Positions 26,787-39,929 are shown, counted from the stretch's first letter. The stretch: 64,000 bases of DNA from Hydrogenophaga sp. (GCF_011390835.1 NZ_JAABRQ010000010.1:1-64000), one strand, 5' to 3'. The notes: a model not told the origin generated them from the letters alone. Made by a program: numbers and translations.

Positions 26787-26930
26787 TCAGGCCATGAACA
26801 CGGCGATGAAGGCCAGCAGAAAGATCAGCACCGCGCCCGCCACCGGCAACACGATGGGCATCAGGTGCACGATGGACTCGACCACGTCCTGGGGCTGGTC
26901 GGCTGGGGTTTTGTGATCAGGTTGCGACAT
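26787..26930 (-). CDS. 47-residue single-helix membrane protein
   Basis: A short frame not previously listed: ATG at 26928-26930, stop at 26787-26789. The start is MSQPDHKTPADQPQDVVESI, followed by one hydrophobic helix (LMPIVLPVAGAVLIFLLAFIAVFMA) that runs to the C-terminus. A GGAG ribosome-binding site lies 8-12 nt before the ATG and a strong terminator follows the stop, so the unit looks like a real mini-gene. Its position between pckG and a thioesterase gives no functional clue. I do not recognise the family. Confidence 0.7.
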   Translation of the reverse strand: MSQPDHKTPADQPQDVVESIVHLMPIVLPVAGAVLIFLLAFIAVFMA

Positions 26931-26991
26931 GGAGGGCTCCGGATGAATACGCGAATAACAACAGATTGTAAGAGCAGCGAGGGTAATGGGC

Positions 26992-27426
26992 CTACAACAA
27001 TGCGTAGGTGGTGCTGGCCCGGCAGACGCTTTTGCCCTCGTTGGCTGCCACGATGTCGATCTCCCCGAACAACAGGCTCTTGCCAGCCCGGATGACGCGG
27101 GCTGTGATCAGGGCGTCCTGGTTGGACAAGGGCTTGAGGAAACTGGTGTTGAGCTGCACCGTTGTCATGGGTCGCTGTGCGCCGAGCTGGGTCACGATGG
27201 CCAGCACCATGGCGGTGTCGGCGGCTGACATCAGCGCCTGTCCGCACACCATGCCGCCGATGCGGCTGAGTGCCGCCTGCTGAGGCAGCCGCAGGGTGAC
27301 CGCGCCGACCTCGAACGACTCCACGCGCAAGTCCAGCGCCTGGACCCACGGGGCGAACCAGCCTTTCAGGGCGTCCTCCAGGGTTTGAGTGGTCACAGGG
27401 GTTGGCGGTGTTTCGTGGGCCTTCAT
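26992..27426 (-). CDS. Hotdog-fold PaaI-type thioesterase
   Basis: 144 residues from the ATG at 27426 (MKAHETPP); an ATG-equivalent at 27441 is possible. The fold is read from SRIGGMVCGQALMSAADTAMVLAI, the central helix with the Asp expected of the family, and TTVQLNTSFLKPLSNQDALITARVIRAGKSLLFGEIDI strands. Likely acyl-CoA thioesterase; substrate unknown. It is divergent from an SDR gene and 61 nt upstream of the 47-residue membrane protein gene on the same strand. Confidence 0.8.
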   Translation of the reverse strand: MKAHETPPTPVTTQTLEDALKGWFAPWVQALDLRVESFEVGAVTLRLPQQAALSRIGGMVCGQALMSAADTAMVLAIVTQLGAQRPMTTVQLNTSFLKPLSNQDALITARVIRAGKSLLFGEIDIVAANEGKSVCRASTTYALL

Positions 27427-27492
27427 GGCAGCGTTCCTCATGCAGCGGGCGTTCAGGGAGTCGAGGCTATCCTACCCAGACGTGCCGCAGGG

Positions 27493-27533
27493 GGGGATCC
27501 ACCAAACCCCTGTGGTCTTGTACAAGGATCCCC
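27493..27533 (+). promoter_or_regulatory. Inverted repeat over the SDR ribosome-binding site
   Basis: GGGGATCC (27493-27500) and GGATCCCC (27526-27533) can pair with a 25-nt loop; the right arm overlaps the AAGGA that should serve as ribosome-binding site for the ATG at 27537. Sequestration of translation is a speculation. Confidence 0.25.
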
Positions 27534-27536
27534 GAG

Positions 27537-28343
27537 ATGACAACCCCACCCCACCGAGTCCAAACGGCCTTGATCACGGGCGCGTCGTCGGGCATTGGCG
27601 CCGCGTTGGCAGATCAATTTGCGCGGGCGGGCTTCAACCTGGTGCTGGTCGCGCGCAGCGGCGGACGGCTGCAGACGCTGGCAGACCGCCTGACCATGTC
27701 ACACGGCGTGAAGACCTGGCCGGTGGCGTCTGACCTGTCGGATGCCGATGCGCCCCAGCGGCTGGCAGCCGCCATGCGCCGCGCCCGGCGGCCCATCGAT
27801 GTGTTGGTCAACTGCGCGGGCGTTTTGCACACTGGCGCTTTCAGCGGCATAGGCCTGGCTTTGCAGCGCAGCATGATCGACCTCAACATCATCGGGTTGA
27901 CGGCCATGGTGGCCGAGTTCGCGCCCGCCATGGCGGCACGTGGTCAGGGTCGCATCCTCAACGTGGCCTCGATTGCCGCGTTCCAGCCCGTGCCTTCGCT
28001 GGCCGTCTACGCCGCTACCAAAGCCTATGTGCTGTCGCTCACCGAATCCTTGTCGGAGGAATTCAAGGGAACGGGCGTGAGCTTCACCGCTCTCTGCCCC
28101 GGCATCACCGCTACCCAGATGCTGAGCAGCGCCGCTGCCGAGCGAGAAGCGCTGGCTGGACTACCCGACTTTCTGATCGGGGACGCCGACGAGGTTGCGC
28201 AGCAGGGCTACGAGGCCTGCATGCGCGGCGATGTCATCTGTGTCCCGGGATGGGTGAATCAGGCGGTCACCACCGCCGGACGCGCCGCGCCCAAGTGGTT
28301 ACTGCGGCGCTTCAGCGGGGCCATAGTGCGTCGCTTGAGGTAA
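27537..28343 (+). CDS. Short-chain dehydrogenase/reductase
   Basis: 268 residues from the ATG at 27537. Classical SDR: TGASSGIG (residues about 14-21) for NAD(P)H, NCAG after the fourth strand, catalytic Ser in NVASIAAF, and Y-x3-K in YAATKAY. The LVARSGGRL segment with Arg after beta-2 suggests NADPH preference. It resembles the YqjQ/DltE-like classical SDRs with a C-terminal extension (WLLRRFSGAIVRRLR). Substrate not predictable. Confidence 0.87.
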   Translation: MTTPPHRVQTALITGASSGIGAALADQFARAGFNLVLVARSGGRLQTLADRLTMSHGVKTWPVASDLSDADAPQRLAAAMRRARRPIDVLVNCAGVLHTGAFSGIGLALQRSMIDLNIIGLTAMVAEFAPAMAARGQGRILNVASIAAFQPVPSLAVYAATKAYVLSLTESLSEEFKGTGVSFTALCPGITATQMLSSAAAEREALAGLPDFLIGDADEVAQQGYEACMRGDVICVPGWVNQAVTTAGRAAPKWLLRRFSGAIVRRLR

Positions 28344-28358
28344 GCCACTTCACCCAGG

Positions 28359-28384
28359 CCCCGCGCTTTGTCATCCAGCGGGGG
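28359..28384. terminator. GC hairpin between the SDR and mechanosensitive channel genes
   Basis: CCCCGC and GCGGGG pair across a 13-nt loop in the 51-bp gap between two convergent genes. No T-run; could act in both directions. Confidence 0.35.
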
Positions 28385-28394
28385 CGTTCAGCGT

Positions 28395-29849
28395 TCAGTC
28401 TTCCTTGCGGAATTTGGACAGCCAGTGGTCCATGAGCTTGCCGGCGGCTTCGCGCCCGCCCAGGCCGAACGACAATGCGATGGCCACGGCGATCGCGCCG
28501 AGTGTGAGGCCGAAGGCGAGGTTGACGATGTCGTCGGCGATGCCCATGGCGCGCAGGCCCATGGCCAGCACCAGCGCCAGGATGGCGTAACGACCGATGC
28601 GCGCCAGGCCCTGACTCTTGGCGCCACTCGCGCGGTCGATGGCGTCATGCGCCAGGTTGGCCAGCCAGAAGCCGATGATGAGTATGGCTGAGCCCAGCAG
28701 GATGTCGCCACCAAAGCGGATGAAGCTGCTCACCAGGTCACTCACCTGTCCAAAACCGAGCTGGGCCGCGGCTTCGACGGTGGCGAACAGCATCGCAAAG
28801 AACAGGGCCACGCGCCCCACCACGATCGAGGCCGGCGTCTGCTCAAACGCATGAGCCAGGCCGACGCGTGGGGGCAGGGTATCAAAGCCGAGCGTGGCCA
28901 GCACGCTGGCAAGCAGCTTGGAGGCAAACGAGGCCACCAGCCAGGTGATGACGAGGATGAGTCCAGCCGCAATGATGTGCGGCACGCCGTCGAGCAGCAT
29001 GGCCAGCATGTCGGTGGCGGGGCGGGAGATAGCTTCGATCTTCAAGGCATCGAGCGCGGCGATCAGAGAGGGCACGAACACCACCACAAACACGAGCAGA
29101 CCGAGCACGCTGGAGACCTTCACGCTCGGCGCCATGCCGGCCTGGTCGCCCAGCTTGTCCACCCCGGCGGTGCGAGAGAGGTTAGTGACGAGGTTGCGCA
29201 ACACGGTGGCCACGATCCAGCCCACACCACCGATCACCAGCGCAGCGACCGCGTTGGGCACCATGTCCAGCGTCTTGGCGATCATCGCGCGCAGAGGGTC
29301 GAGCAAACCATCCATTTGCAGTGCGCCCAGCACAGCCGGCACAAACAGCAGGATCACCAGCCAGAACAAGGCATTGGCCAGACCTTCACTGATGGGCGCC
29401 ATGTCGGCGTGTTCGGACAGTTTTTCGTCCAGCGTGGTCTTGTCCAGCAGGCGCTGCGCGACCGCTCGCACCACGCTGGCGGCCAGCCAGGCCACCAGGG
29501 CCAGCATCAGGCCGGCGAGCAGGCGCGGTGCATATTCAAACAGCTGCGTGGTCAGGGCCGAGAAGGGGCCGGAGACCAGGGCGAGATCCAGTGAATTGAA
29601 CACGGCAGCCAGGGTGAGTAGGATTACCACCCAGAAGAGGCCGAGCCCTACTGCACCCTCGATGTCGACACCCTTGCCCGTGAGCTTGCCAAACTGGTGG
29701 TTCACACCGATGAAGCCCAGGCTGCGGCGCACACCTGCGCGCACCAGCACCGCCACGATCCAGCCTAGGACAAAAATCGCGAGGGCACCAAACAGCTGCG
29801 GTATGTGGGCGCCGAGCGTGTTCTGCATGGAGTCCCATAGAGCGTTCAT
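28395..29849 (-). CDS. Mechanosensitive ion channel family protein (CmpX-like)
   Basis: 484 residues from the ATG at 29849 (MNALWDSMQNTLG; RBS AGGAGAAAG). At least ten hydrophobic helices; the recurrent Gly/Ala-rich unit, for example LFGALAIFVLGWIVAVLVRAGVRRSL, RLLAGLMLALVAWLAASVVRAVAQRLL, VVGRVALFF and ILLGSAILIIGFWLANLAHDAI, occurs about five times. That is the conserved TM-helix repeat of CmpX-type MscS relatives. No typical MscS cytoplasmic beta domain is visible. Probable role: membrane stress or ion channel. It stands alone, convergent with the SDR gene. Confidence 0.8.
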   Translation of the reverse strand: MNALWDSMQNTLGAHIPQLFGALAIFVLGWIVAVLVRAGVRRSLGFIGVNHQFGKLTGKGVDIEGAVGLGLFWVVILLTLAAVFNSLDLALVSGPFSALTTQLFEYAPRLLAGLMLALVAWLAASVVRAVAQRLLDKTTLDEKLSEHADMAPISEGLANALFWLVILLFVPAVLGALQMDGLLDPLRAMIAKTLDMVPNAVAALVIGGVGWIVATVLRNLVTNLSRTAGVDKLGDQAGMAPSVKVSSVLGLLVFVVVFVPSLIAALDALKIEAISRPATDMLAMLLDGVPHIIAAGLILVITWLVASFASKLLASVLATLGFDTLPPRVGLAHAFEQTPASIVVGRVALFFAMLFATVEAAAQLGFGQVSDLVSSFIRFGGDILLGSAILIIGFWLANLAHDAIDRASGAKSQGLARIGRYAILALVLAMGLRAMGIADDIVNLAFGLTLGAIAVAIALSFGLGGREAAGKLMDHWLSKFRKED

Positions 29850-30027
29850 TTTCTTTCTCCTGTCATGTTTGGATACGCATCCATGATGGCAGACGGGGCT
29901 TGGTGGCGCAACCCATGTGCGCGCGATGGCAGCGGAAGCCGCGAGAAAATGCAAATTGCCGCGCTTAGACGGCAAATTCAAAGCAGTTGTTTTGGGTCAC
30001 TGACGGCCTGTGGCTTGGGTCCCTCGT

Positions 30028-31236
30028 TCAGACCAGTCGCGCGTCAAAGCCGGCGGCCAGCAGCCGGTCGATTACCTGGGCCGTGTGTTCGCGCCCGCGC
30101 GCCTGCACCACCAGCTCTATTGACACGTTCTGCGCCGCCAGCAGGGTGAAGGCGCGCTGGTGGTGCACCTCGTCAATGTTGGCGCCGGCATCGGCCACGA
30201 TGGCGGTGATGCGCGCCAGATTGCCCGGCACATCGCGCGCACTGACCTCGATGCGGGCCAGCCGCCCGGCGCGCACCATGCCGCGCTCAATGATGGAGGC
30301 CAGCAGCAGCGGGTCGATGTTGCCGCCGCACAGCACGAGGCCCACCCGCTTGCCAGCAAAGCGCGCCGGGTGCCGGATCAGGGCGGCCAGGCCAGCGGCG
30401 CCAGCGCCTTCCACCAGGGTCTTCTCGATTTCCAGCAGCATCACGATGGCCTGCTCGATGTCACCTTCGTCGACGAGCAGCAGGTCGTCCACTCGTTCGC
30501 GCACGATGGCCTCGGTCAGCGTACCCGGTGTGCCCACGGCGATGCCTTCGGCAATCGTGCTGCTGCCTTGCGGCAGGTGCGTGCCCTTGATGGCGTTGAA
30601 CATGGCGGGGAAACGCTCGGCCTGCACGCCCACGATCTCGATGCCGGGTTTCAGCGCACGCCCCACTGTGGCCATGCCGGCCATCAGCCCGCCGCCGCCG
30701 ATCGCCACCACCAGCGTGTCCAGATCGGGCTGCACGCGCAACATCTCCAGCGCCACCGTACCCTGGCCGGCGATGATGGCCTCGTCGTCATAGGGATGTA
30801 CAAACACCAGGCTTTCGCTGTCGGCCAGCGCCCGGGCATGGCTGCGCGCTTCCTCCAGCGAATCGCCGTGCAGCACCACTTCGGCACCAAAGCCGCGGGT
30901 GCGCTCGACCTTCACACCGGGCGTGAAGCGCGGCATGACGATCACTGCCCGCAGGCCCAGGCGCTGCGCGTGGTAGGCCACGCCCTGGGCGTGATTGCCC
31001 GCGCTCATGGCCACCACGCCGCGCGTTCGCTCGGCTGCGCTCAGCTGCGCCAGCTTGTTGCAGGCGCCGCGCTCCTTGAAAGAGGCAGTGTATTGAAGGT
31101 TCTCGAACTTGAGGAACACGTTGCAACCCAGCAGCTGCGAGAGCGTGCGCGATTCGACGAACGGCGTGTCCAGCACCTGGCCCTTCAGGCGGTCGGCGGC
31201 GGCTTCAATGTCGGTGAGTTGCAACATGGCTGCCAT
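30028..31236 (-). CDS. ilvA: Threonine ammonia-lyase with C-terminal ACT domain
   Basis: 402 residues from the ATG at 31236, or 399 from that at 31227 (MLQLTDIEAAADRL). Fold-type II PLP enzyme: the PLP lysine lies in ENLQYTASFKERGA, AMSAGNHAQGVAYHA binds substrate, and AIGGGGLMAGMA is the phosphate-binding Gly loop. The last about 75 residues (ARIEVSARDVPGNLARITAIVADAGANIDEVHHQRAF) form one ACT domain, as in the shorter catabolic/biosynthetic hybrid forms rather than the two-ACT E. coli IlvA. Reaction: L-threonine to 2-oxobutanoate + NH3. It is divergent from the AAA+ ATPase gene. Confidence 0.88.
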   Translation of the reverse strand: MAAMLQLTDIEAAADRLKGQVLDTPFVESRTLSQLLGCNVFLKFENLQYTASFKERGACNKLAQLSAAERTRGVVAMSAGNHAQGVAYHAQRLGLRAVIVMPRFTPGVKVERTRGFGAEVVLHGDSLEEARSHARALADSESLVFVHPYDDEAIIAGQGTVALEMLRVQPDLDTLVVAIGGGGLMAGMATVGRALKPGIEIVGVQAERFPAMFNAIKGTHLPQGSSTIAEGIAVGTPGTLTEAIVRERVDDLLLVDEGDIEQAIVMLLEIEKTLVEGAGAAGLAALIRHPARFAGKRVGLVLCGGNIDPLLLASIIERGMVRAGRLARIEVSARDVPGNLARITAIVADAGANIDEVHHQRAFTLLAAQNVSIELVVQARGREHTAQVIDRLLAAGFDARLV

Positions 31237-31461
31237 TGTGGCGTGCCCGGGGTCAGCGTGTGTTTTGCACGGCCCAGTAAAAAGGCCGTACAAAGTCCTG
31301 TACCTCCCCGCTTGCATCCCTTCCATGTTGGTGCAAGCTGGGGTATGGTCCGCGTGAATACCCGGGGTGGTGGCCCCAAGGCTCGCGCGGCGAGTGCCTC
31401 AACGCCACGCCCGGTCGGTCCCGTCGGGGCACCGCGACATCGTCGTTCTGGAGATTGTTGA

Positions 31462-33831
31462 ATGAGCAAACGCATGGTGGAGCCAATGGCTGCTTCGGTG
31501 CGCCCTGGCAGCGAGGCGCGCGAAGGGCGCGTCTTCGTGCCGCACGGGCTGCGCCAGGCGCCGGTGCTTGACCTCATGTGTTCGCACTTCGTGCTCACGC
31601 TGGCCGCGCGGCAAGGCCCGCGCTTCAATGTGCGCCGCGACCTCAACACCCTGCTTTCGCTGGCTGGCCGGCACTTGGTCTGGCCGCACACGGTGCTGGC
31701 AAGGGTGCGAGAGTTTCTTGGCCGCCGCTGCAAGGACAACGAGCTCTGGGCTGGCCACGACCGCCTGGGCACGGCCGCCTTCATGGAGCGCTACGGCGTG
31801 TGGCGCGGTCCCTACGAAGAAGGCACGCTGTTCTTTTACCTGGATGAATACGCCAAGGAATCGCCCAAGGATCTGCTTTCGGTGCTCGCCGTAACCGGTG
31901 ACTGGCTGAGCCAGGCGCTCAAGAAGCAGTCCACCCTGGTGGAAAAGAACATCGACGCGTTGGCGGGCTTGTTGCAGCTCAACCGCGCCGAGCGTGCGCT
32001 GTTGCTCTACGGCACGCTGGCGCGTTACCAGCGAGATCTGCGCTCCATCCTGGTCGAGTTCAAGGTGAACAACGCCCCCGAGGCTTATGCGGCGATCGCC
32101 GATGTGGCCGGCGTCAAGGCCAGCGAAGTGGGCGAGGCGCTGCGCGTCGGCTCGCGGCTGGAGCGCATCGGCATGGTGGAGAACCTGATCTCCGAGCACA
32201 ACATCACCGACCTGGCCGACCTTATGAAGGTGAGCGAGAAGCTGCCACCGGTGCTGATGCGCGAGTACCAGACGCAAAGCGAGCTCATGGCCGTGTTCAC
32301 CCGGCCCGCCGCTCGCTCCACCCTGACCGAAACCGATTTCGCTTTTGTGGGCGATGACGTGCGCCTGCTCTGCGGCCTGCTGCGCGAAGCGGTGGCGCGC
32401 AAGGAGCCGGGCGTGAACGTGCTGGTCTACGGTCCGCCGGGCACCGGCAAGACCGAACTGGCGCGCGTGGTCGCGCAGGCGGCAGGGCTGGAGCTGTTCG
32501 AAGTGGAGTACGCGGACCGCGATGGCAATGCGCTCAGTGGGCGCGACCGCTACCGCTCGCTGCAAATCGCGCAGGTGTTCCTGAAAGGCACCGCGAACTC
32601 GGCTTTGTTGTTTGACGAGGTGGAGGACGTGTTTCCGCCCATTTCCAGCGAGGCGGCCCAGCTCATGGCGCGCGCTGAGCATGTGGCCGCGCCGCACACG
32701 GGCAGCGTCAGCGGCAAGGCCTGGGTGAACCAGATTCTGGAATCCAATGCCGTGCCTACGCTGTGGGTCACCAACCGCATCGAGCAGATCGACCCTGCGT
32801 TCCGTCGCCGCTTCGCTTACCACCTCGAACTCAAGAGCCCGCCGCCCGGCGCACGCGAGCAGCTGGTGCGCAAGACGCTGGAAGACGTGGCGGTGTCCGA
32901 AACCCTAGTGGCCCGCCTGACCGAGCGCAAGGGTTTGACCCCGGCGCAGATCCGCACCGCGGTGCGCTTCGCCCAGCTCGCTGCCGGGCCGGCCAAATCC
33001 ACCGCGCGGCGTAGCCGCAAGGCCGCACCGTTGCTCGACGACCTCATCGAGCGCCAGCTCAAGCACGCCGACCTGGCCCTGGGCCGTGCGCCCGATGTGG
33101 TCCAGCGCCCCAGCGTCACGCAATACAGCCTGGCCATGCTCAATGTGGAGACGCGCTACGAGGTGCCGCGCATCATCACTGCGCTCAAGGCGCGTGGGCA
33201 CGGCTGCCTGTGTTTCCATGGCGCCCCTGGCACCGGCAAGACCGCGCTGGCCGAGCACCTGGCGCAGCAGCTGGAGCGCCCGCTCATGATCCGCCGCGCG
33301 AGCGACCTGGTGAGCAAGTTCGTGGGCGAAACCGAGCAGCAGATGGCCGCCATGTTCCGCGAGGCCGAGGCCGAAAAAGCCGTGCTGCTGCTGGATGAGG
33401 CCGACAGCTTCTTGCAAGATCGCCGTGGCGCGCAGCGCACCTACGAAGTGACCGAGGTCAACGAGATGCTGCAGGGCATGGAGCGCTACGCCGGCATCTT
33501 CATCTGTACCACCAACCTGATGGACAGCATTGACCAGGCCGCGCTTCGGCGCTTCACCTTCAAGATTCGCTTCCGGCCGCTCACCACCGAGCAGCGCGAA
33601 ACCATGTTTGTTGTGGAAGCCCTCGGTGGCGAAACCAGTCGCCTGAACCCCGAGCTGGCCCAGCGTCTGACCCGGCTCGACCAGCTCTGCCCGGGCGACT
33701 TCGCCGCCGTCAAGCGCCAGGTCGATATCCTCGGCGAAACCCTGGAGCCGAGCGAATTCCTTGCCCAGCTAGAAGCGGAACACCGCATCAAGCCCGAAGT
33801 GCGCGAAAGCCGACGAATCGGCTTTCAGTAG
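31462..33831 (+). CDS. Double AAA+ ATPase, unknown system
   Basis: 789 residues. The first 310 residues have no recognised fold. AAA module 1 has Walker A GPPGTGKTE at 324-332, Walker B LLFDEVEDVF and Arg-rich DPAFRRRFAYHL. Module 2 has GAPGTGKTA at 587-595, Walker B LLLDEADSFL, VSKFVGETEQQM and ALRRFTFKIRF, and resembles the SpoVK/Ycf46/Vps4 class. Both modules keep their catalytic residues, so both should hydrolyse ATP. An in-frame start at the later MVEPM is possible. The only close neighbour is a small convergent gene 35 bp away. No substrate, protease partner or pathway is evident; I cannot assign a function. Confidence 0.75.
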   Translation: MSKRMVEPMAASVRPGSEAREGRVFVPHGLRQAPVLDLMCSHFVLTLAARQGPRFNVRRDLNTLLSLAGRHLVWPHTVLARVREFLGRRCKDNELWAGHDRLGTAAFMERYGVWRGPYEEGTLFFYLDEYAKESPKDLLSVLAVTGDWLSQALKKQSTLVEKNIDALAGLLQLNRAERALLLYGTLARYQRDLRSILVEFKVNNAPEAYAAIADVAGVKASEVGEALRVGSRLERIGMVENLISEHNITDLADLMKVSEKLPPVLMREYQTQSELMAVFTRPAARSTLTETDFAFVGDDVRLLCGLLREAVARKEPGVNVLVYGPPGTGKTELARVVAQAAGLELFEVEYADRDGNALSGRDRYRSLQIAQVFLKGTANSALLFDEVEDVFPPISSEAAQLMARAEHVAAPHTGSVSGKAWVNQILESNAVPTLWVTNRIEQIDPAFRRRFAYHLELKSPPPGAREQLVRKTLEDVAVSETLVARLTERKGLTPAQIRTAVRFAQLAAGPAKSTARRSRKAAPLLDDLIERQLKHADLALGRAPDVVQRPSVTQYSLAMLNVETRYEVPRIITALKARGHGCLCFHGAPGTGKTALAEHLAQQLERPLMIRRASDLVSKFVGETEQQMAAMFREAEAEKAVLLLDEADSFLQDRRGAQRTYEVTEVNEMLQGMERYAGIFICTTNLMDSIDQAALRRFTFKIRFRPLTTEQRETMFVVEALGGETSRLNPELAQRLTRLDQLCPGDFAAVKRQVDILGETLEPSEFLAQLEAEHRIKPEVRESRRIGFQ

Positions 33832-33866
33832 TATCCCCCTGCGCCACAGGCGCGGCGCGCGGGGAG

Positions 33867-34211
33867 CTAGTGCAGCAGCGCCATCGGCCCTGACGGCAGT
33901 TCTTCGGCGTCGTAGTCTGGGTGGTGGGCTACGAAAAACTGCATCTTCTGGTCGAGCCGTCCCACGCGCTCGCGGGCGATTTGCTCGCAGTGGTGCTTGG
34001 AGATCAGGTTGTGCAGCTTGCCACGCAGAAACCACAGGTCTTTCGGCGTTTCGCAGCCGATCAGTGCGGCTCGGAGGCGGGTGCGTAGCGGGTCCTGGAT
34101 GTCGGACATGGCGTCTTCGAACTCGTCCACCAGAAAATCCATCTCGAGCACCTGCGTGTCATGGTAGTTGTCGTTCTTGGCTTTGTTGAACCAGGGCAGC
34201 TTGAAGAACAT
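33867..34211 (-). CDS. Small conserved-looking protein of unknown function, convergent with the AAA+ ATPase
   Basis: 114 residues from the ATG at 34211 (MFFKLPWFNKAKNDNYHD). Mostly helical and charged: FLVDEFEDAMSDIQDPLRTRLRAALIGCETPKDLWFLRGKLHNLISKHHCEQIARERVGRLDQKMQFF. No signal peptide or membrane segment. No family recognised. The frame extends upstream to 34268, but the F-rich start after the GGGGACTCC box looks better. It ends 35 nt from the double AAA+ gene and could be a partner, or simply a neighbour. Confidence 0.65.
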   Translation of the reverse strand: MFFKLPWFNKAKNDNYHDTQVLEMDFLVDEFEDAMSDIQDPLRTRLRAALIGCETPKDLWFLRGKLHNLISKHHCEQIARERVGRLDQKMQFFVAHHPDYDAEELPSGPMALLH

Positions 34212-34403
34212 GGTGGGGACTCCGGATGTGTTCACAGGGCTCGCGGGCAAGGTATTCGCCAGCTTCACCTCCGCTTCGGCTCACTCCGTCAGCCCTTAAG
34301 TAGGAATCCGGGAAAAAATGCACGCGCCCCGACGGACGGTCATTCAGAAATCACGCCATCAGACGATGGTACTCACGCAAGCGCGCCGAAGCGCGGTCAC
34401 CAA

Positions 34404-36305
<1,902 letters not shown>

Positions 36306-36315
36306 ACCGACCTGC

Positions 36316-36735
36316 TCACATCTGTTCCCAGGGCAGGTTGTCGTGACGCCAGCCGTTGATGGACGAGCGCTTGAAAGTCTCGTTGAGATCGCCCTCGAAG
36401 CCGTGCACCACGTGCGCCACCTCGGAAAAGCCGGCGGCTTCCAGCGCCAGACCAGCGTCCAGCGTGCGCTTGCCGCTGCGGCAGATCAGCAGCACTGGGC
36501 GGTCTTTGCTCCCCGCCTCGGCGGCCACGGCCGCCGCAAAGCGCGCGGGGTCGGGCGTGAGGTCGGGGTATTCGTACCACGGGATGTTCTCCACGCCGGG
36601 CGGGCGCCCCACGTAAAGTGACTCGATTTCCATGCGCACGTCGACAAACAGTGGCCCCTCCAGCCCAGCGGCTTCGCGCCTGGCCTGCTCGGCCTGCAGC
36701 CAGGTCCAGGCTTCCTTGGGAAAGAGGTGTTTCAT
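36316..36735 (-). CDS. Single-domain rhodanese-like protein
   Basis: 139 residues from the ATG at 36735 ([22 protein letters not shown]). One rhodanese domain: [26 protein letters not shown] is the N-terminal half, and the active-site loop is [13 protein letters not shown] with Cys followed by RSGKR. C-terminal [14 protein letters not shown] completes it. Role: sulfur transfer or persulfide carrier. It lies 10 nt upstream of recQ on the same strand, possibly co-transcribed. Confidence 0.85.
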   Translation of the reverse strand: MKHLFPKEAWTWLQAEQARREAAGLEGPLFVDVRMEIESLYVGRPPGVENIPWYEYPDLTPDPARFAAAVAAEAGSKDRPVLLICRSGKRTLDAGLALEAAGFSEVAHVVHGFEGDLNETFKRSSINGWRHDNLPWEQM

Positions 36736-36797
36736 GGCCGCTATTGTCGGGCATCGATAGGTCTTGTCCTCTACGCGGCGCGTCTGACAGCAGGTAG

Positions 36798-38918
<2,121 letters not shown>

Positions 38919-38977
38919 TTCTGAGGCTTGATGGCGCCTGGTCACTGGCACGACGGGGTGAGACCCGGCCCGTCGTG

Positions 38978-39394
38978 CTACCAGGCGAACCGCAGCGCGT
39001 GCTCGGTCGTGTACTCGCTCAGGTACTCCGACTGCCGCTCACCCGGTATCACATCGGCGGGCAGGCGCACATACATTTCGGCCATCACGGTCTCTGACGT
39101 GGCCGTGTCGGTGCGCTCCAGCTCGATCGCAATGCGCGAGTAGCCGCCCGGCTCGCCGATGCGCTCCAGCCGGTCCATGTTGGCCATCGCAGCAGGATCG
39201 GCCCGGTACAGCTCGCCCACCACCTGATGGCCAGTCCCGGGATCGTGGATCACGCAGGGCACATGGCCGTCGCCCATCAGATAAAACGGCAGGCGTTCTC
39301 TCGTGCGGTAGCTGCCCGGCATGCGCTCGCCGGTGTTGATGTGCTGGTTGCAGAAACCCTGCTTGAGCGAACCGTAAGTGAACAAAAGCGTCAT
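38978..39394 (-). CDS. Gamma-glutamylcyclotransferase family protein
   Basis: 138 residues. The GGCT signature LLFTYGSLKQG lies at residues 3-13, and the acid residue of the active site sits in VVGELYRADPAAMANMDRLE. Members form 5-oxoproline from gamma-glutamyl amines. Substrate unknown. It starts 25 nt after the DUF1993 gene on the same strand, so the two may be one operon; their functions are not obviously linked. Confidence 0.85.
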   Translation of the reverse strand: MTLLFTYGSLKQGFCNQHINTGERMPGSYRTRERLPFYLMGDGHVPCVIHDPGTGHQVVGELYRADPAAMANMDRLERIGEPGGYSRIAIELERTDTATSETVMAEMYVRLPADVIPGERQSEYLSEYTTEHALRFAW

Positions 39395-39419
39395 GGTGAA
39401 GGCGGTGCGCAGGGCGCGA

Positions 39420-39929
39420 TCAATAGGTGCCCATGAAGTCGCGCTTGCCGATGGCCAAGCCGTTGTGGCGCAGGATGGCGTAGGCGGTGGTCACGTGAAA
39501 GAAGAACTGAGGCAAGCCATAGTTGGCCAGGTAGGTCTGCCCGCTCAGCTTCTTCTCTTTCGGCGTGCCCGGGCGCAAGACGATCTCGCTGCTTTCCTTG
39601 CCTTCAAACTGGTCGGCGTTCACGCTGTCCAGAAAAGCCAGTGTCTGCGTCAGCAGCGCATCCAGATCGGCAAAGGTTTTTTCGCTGCCCTCAAAGGTGG
39701 GCACATCGACGCTAGCCAGGCGCGCCGCAATACCGCGCGAAAAATCGGCCGCAATCTGCACCTGTTTGATCAGTGGAAACATGTCGGGAAACAGCCGTGC
39801 CTGCAACAAGGCATCGGGCTCGATCGATTTGGCGGTTGCGTGTTCGCTCGCCTGCGCCAGCATGGTTTTCAGGGCCGTCAGCATTTGCTTGAGGACGGGA
39901 ACGGAGTGGGTGTACATCGCGGGGGTCAT
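39420..39929 (-). CDS. DUF1993 family protein
   Basis: 169 residues from the ATG at 39929 (MTPAMYTHSVPVLKQMLTALKTML). Matches the DUF1993 pattern: PDMFPLIKQVQIAADFSRGIAARLA in the middle and YGLPQFFFHVTTAYAILRHNGLAIGKRDFMG at the C-terminus, a four-helix bundle akin to DinB-type proteins with a His in the last helix pair. Function unestablished. Divergent from metH part 1. Confidence 0.85.
   Translation of the reverse strand: MTPAMYTHSVPVLKQMLTALKTMLAQASEHATAKSIEPDALLQARLFPDMFPLIKQVQIAADFSRGIAARLASVDVPTFEGSEKTFADLDALLTQTLAFLDSVNADQFEGKESSEIVLRPGTPKEKKLSGQTYLANYGLPQFFFHVTTAYAILRHNGLAIGKRDFMGTY

Noticed and set aside
31399-32823. 474-residue minus-strand open frame opposite the double AAA+ ATPase
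   Set aside because: Antisense shadow; no motif, and the plus-strand frame has intact Walker motifs.
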